Positions 59,351 to 60,299 of a stretch of DNA of 60,299 nt are shown here, piece after piece; position 1 is the stretch's first letter, and the number at the start of each line of letters is the position of its first letter. The notes under the pieces are model-generated. The model searched no databases. It saw nothing but the letters and a program-made list of their open reading frames with translations, and was not told where the DNA came from. The DNA is from FEN-1099 sp964511015 (GTDB lineage: Bacteria > Lernaellota > Lernaellaia > Lernaellales > Lernaellaceae). The stretch is from NCBI GenBank assembly GCA_964511015.1, contig CAZEDX010000018.1, positions 1 through 60,299 of the forward strand, read 5' to 3'. The position numbers were made by a program, and so were the translations under genes.

Positions 59351-60299
59351 GAAACGTTTGGCTTGCTCTCGGCTTGCTGCTGCTGGCGGCCGCCTGTGGC
59401 GGCACCACCGGCGTCGAGGAAACCTATACGCACTTCTACGGCCCGACCGAAATGGCCGCCGACCCCGATCCGTTCAAGGAAGGCGGCGCGCTGTTGTACG
59501 TGCTGAACACGGCCGGCGGCTGCCTGACGATCATGAACACCGACACCTACGACATCGTCAAAGGCTATTCGTCCGACGACCGCAGCGACGATGTGCTGTG
59601 GCTGGGCCAGGCCCCCCTCGACATCGCGATTGTGCCGACCGGCGAGTTGCTCTACGTCACCGACACCTGGGAAGACAATGTGCGCACCGTCGACCTGGTG
59701 GCGATGGAAGACGAATCGAACCTGTGGACGATCGCCAAGCTGCCGCTCGTTTTCGAAAAGGCGCGCGTATCGATCGTGCCGATCACCATCGATCCGGTCA
59801 CCAAGGCCACCTCGGTGCCCGCCGCCTGGGACGCGCGGCACGAGGTGTGGTTCACCGACCCGGCCCACAGCCGGCTGGTGGTGTGGGATCACGCGGCGCA
59901 GCGTCAGGCGGCCACCGTCGAACTGCCGAGTCCGCCGACCGCGTTGCAGGTGAGCCGCGACGGCAACCGGGTTTTCGTGCTCGGCGAAGACGCGGTGCTG
60001 CGCGTGGTCGATGCCGCCGCCCGCGAACTGCTCGCCGGCGAGACGGAGATCGGCGGCCGGCCGGTGCGCGTGGTGGAATCGCGCGACGGCGCGTGGCTCT
60101 ACGTGCTCGACATCGACCCGCCGCGCCTGCACGTGATCGCGAGCGCGACGTTGGCCGAAACCGACGACGAAGTCACCTTCCCGCTGGCGATCAACGGCAT
60201 GGCCATGTCCACCGACGGCGAACTCGGCTTCATCACTAGCGACGACGGCTTCGCCTACTACTTCTGGGTCGAGTACCGCCGCGCCTGCGGGTCGGCGGC
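59347..60299 (+). CDS. Second beta-propeller lipoprotein, 3' truncated by the window end
   Basis: The frame is open from ATG 59347 (overlapping the previous stop, ATGA) to the last base, giving at least 317 residues. The signal ends in a lipobox LAAAC. Propeller-like blades follow (GGALLYVLNTAGGCLTIMNT, IVPTGELLYVTDTWEDNV, LQVSRDGNRVFVLGEDAV, ESRDGAWLYVLDIDPP). It is paired and probably coexpressed with the upstream propeller; they may form a surface complex. The C-terminus is not in the window. Confidence 0.85.
   Translation, partial: MRNVWLALGLLLLAAACGGTTGVEETYTHFYGPTEMAADPDPFKEGGALLYVLNTAGGCLTIMNTDTYDIVKGYSSDDRSDDVLWLGQAPLDIAIVPTGELLYVTDTWEDNVRTVDLVAMEDESNLWTIAKLPLVFEKARVSIVPITIDPVTKATSVPAAWDARHEVWFTDPAHSRLVVWDHAAQRQAATVELPSPPTALQVSRDGNRVFVLGEDAVLRVVDAAARELLAGETEIGGRPVRVVESRDGAWLYVLDIDPPRLHVIASATLAETDDEVTFPLAINGMAMSTDGELGFITSDDGFAYYFWVEYRRACGSA

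Overview
The window reads as a gene-dense, GC-rich chromosomal segment of a Gram-negative bacterium. Lipobox lipoproteins, an outer-membrane-type lipoprotein, secreted proteases and amidases, and a two-subunit-type small-molecule respiratory layout support this. I see no insertion sequences, phage genes, CRISPR arrays, tRNAs or rRNAs. Long Asp-rich (DDDx)n tails on secreted proteins, a very large multi-PAS kinase and TusA/DsrE2/HdrD-like sulfur proteins suggest an uncultured lineage once placed with the deltaproteobacteria (Myxococcota- or Lernaellota-like). That placement is inference from gene style, not from a search. TTG and GTG starts are frequent, and several are fixed by a strong Shine-Dalgarno (SD) sequence or by a promoter.

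Layout. (1) 1-10.3 kb: three aminoacyl-tRNA synthetases (GlnRS with an extra C-terminal tRNA-binding domain, GluRS, LeuRS) interleaved with a WG-repeat protein, a TauE exporter, an ATP-grasp acyl-CoA synthetase subunit, a subtilase with a PKD domain and an Asp-repeat protein. (2) 10.3-14.9 kb, minus strand: a coiled-coil/ParA/zinc-finger/DUF6132 group, then a sulfur-carrier and membrane-redox operon (DsrE2, TusA, NarI-like cytochrome b, HdrD-like Fe-S protein). (3) 15-25.5 kb: a transglutaminase-like protein, a 1786-residue soluble hybrid kinase with ten PAS domains, an outer-membrane lipoprotein, an alkaline-phosphatase-superfamily enzyme and a secreted alpha/beta hydrolase. (4) 25.6-36.1 kb: an 11-subunit complex I operon nuoABCD-(HATPase)-HIJKLMN behind a near-consensus promoter. 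The NADH module NuoEFG is absent here, and an orphan GHKL ATPase gene sits between nuoD and nuoH. (5) 36.2-42.2 kb: a deoxyhypusine-synthase-like protein plus ornithine-decarboxylase-like enzyme (polyamines), a B12/radical SAM enzyme, a CNNM/CBS protein and a DUF2225 protein. (6) 42.2-46.1 kb: a lipase-like hydrolase, a ribbon-helix-helix/zinc-ribbon regulator with an apparently leaderless self-overlapped promoter, a NYN nuclease, and lexA with a perfect 12+12 palindrome over its promoter and a small gene directly downstream. (7) 46.1-54.9 kb: an amidase with an Asp tail, then an operon of a SGNH hydrolase, a MBOAT O-acyltransferase, an overlooked 37-residue membrane microprotein ending in F-V-Y-I-M-F, and a thrombospondin-3/Asp-tail protein, followed by a Gfo/Idh/MocA oxidoreductase and a small Asp/Cys-rich secreted protein. 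(8) 54.9-60.3 kb: an extended DgkA-like kinase, a lipoprotein, a GT-C glycosyltransferase and two beta-propeller lipoproteins, the last cut by the window end.

The two strongest leads are linked in position. The first is the SGNH-MBOAT-microprotein set, which looks like a Gram-negative relative of the DltD-DltB-DltX envelope acylation machine. The second is a family of secreted proteins sharing (DDDx)n tails, two of which end in the same Cys-Gly-Cys; one of those two is encoded 11 nt after the microprotein.
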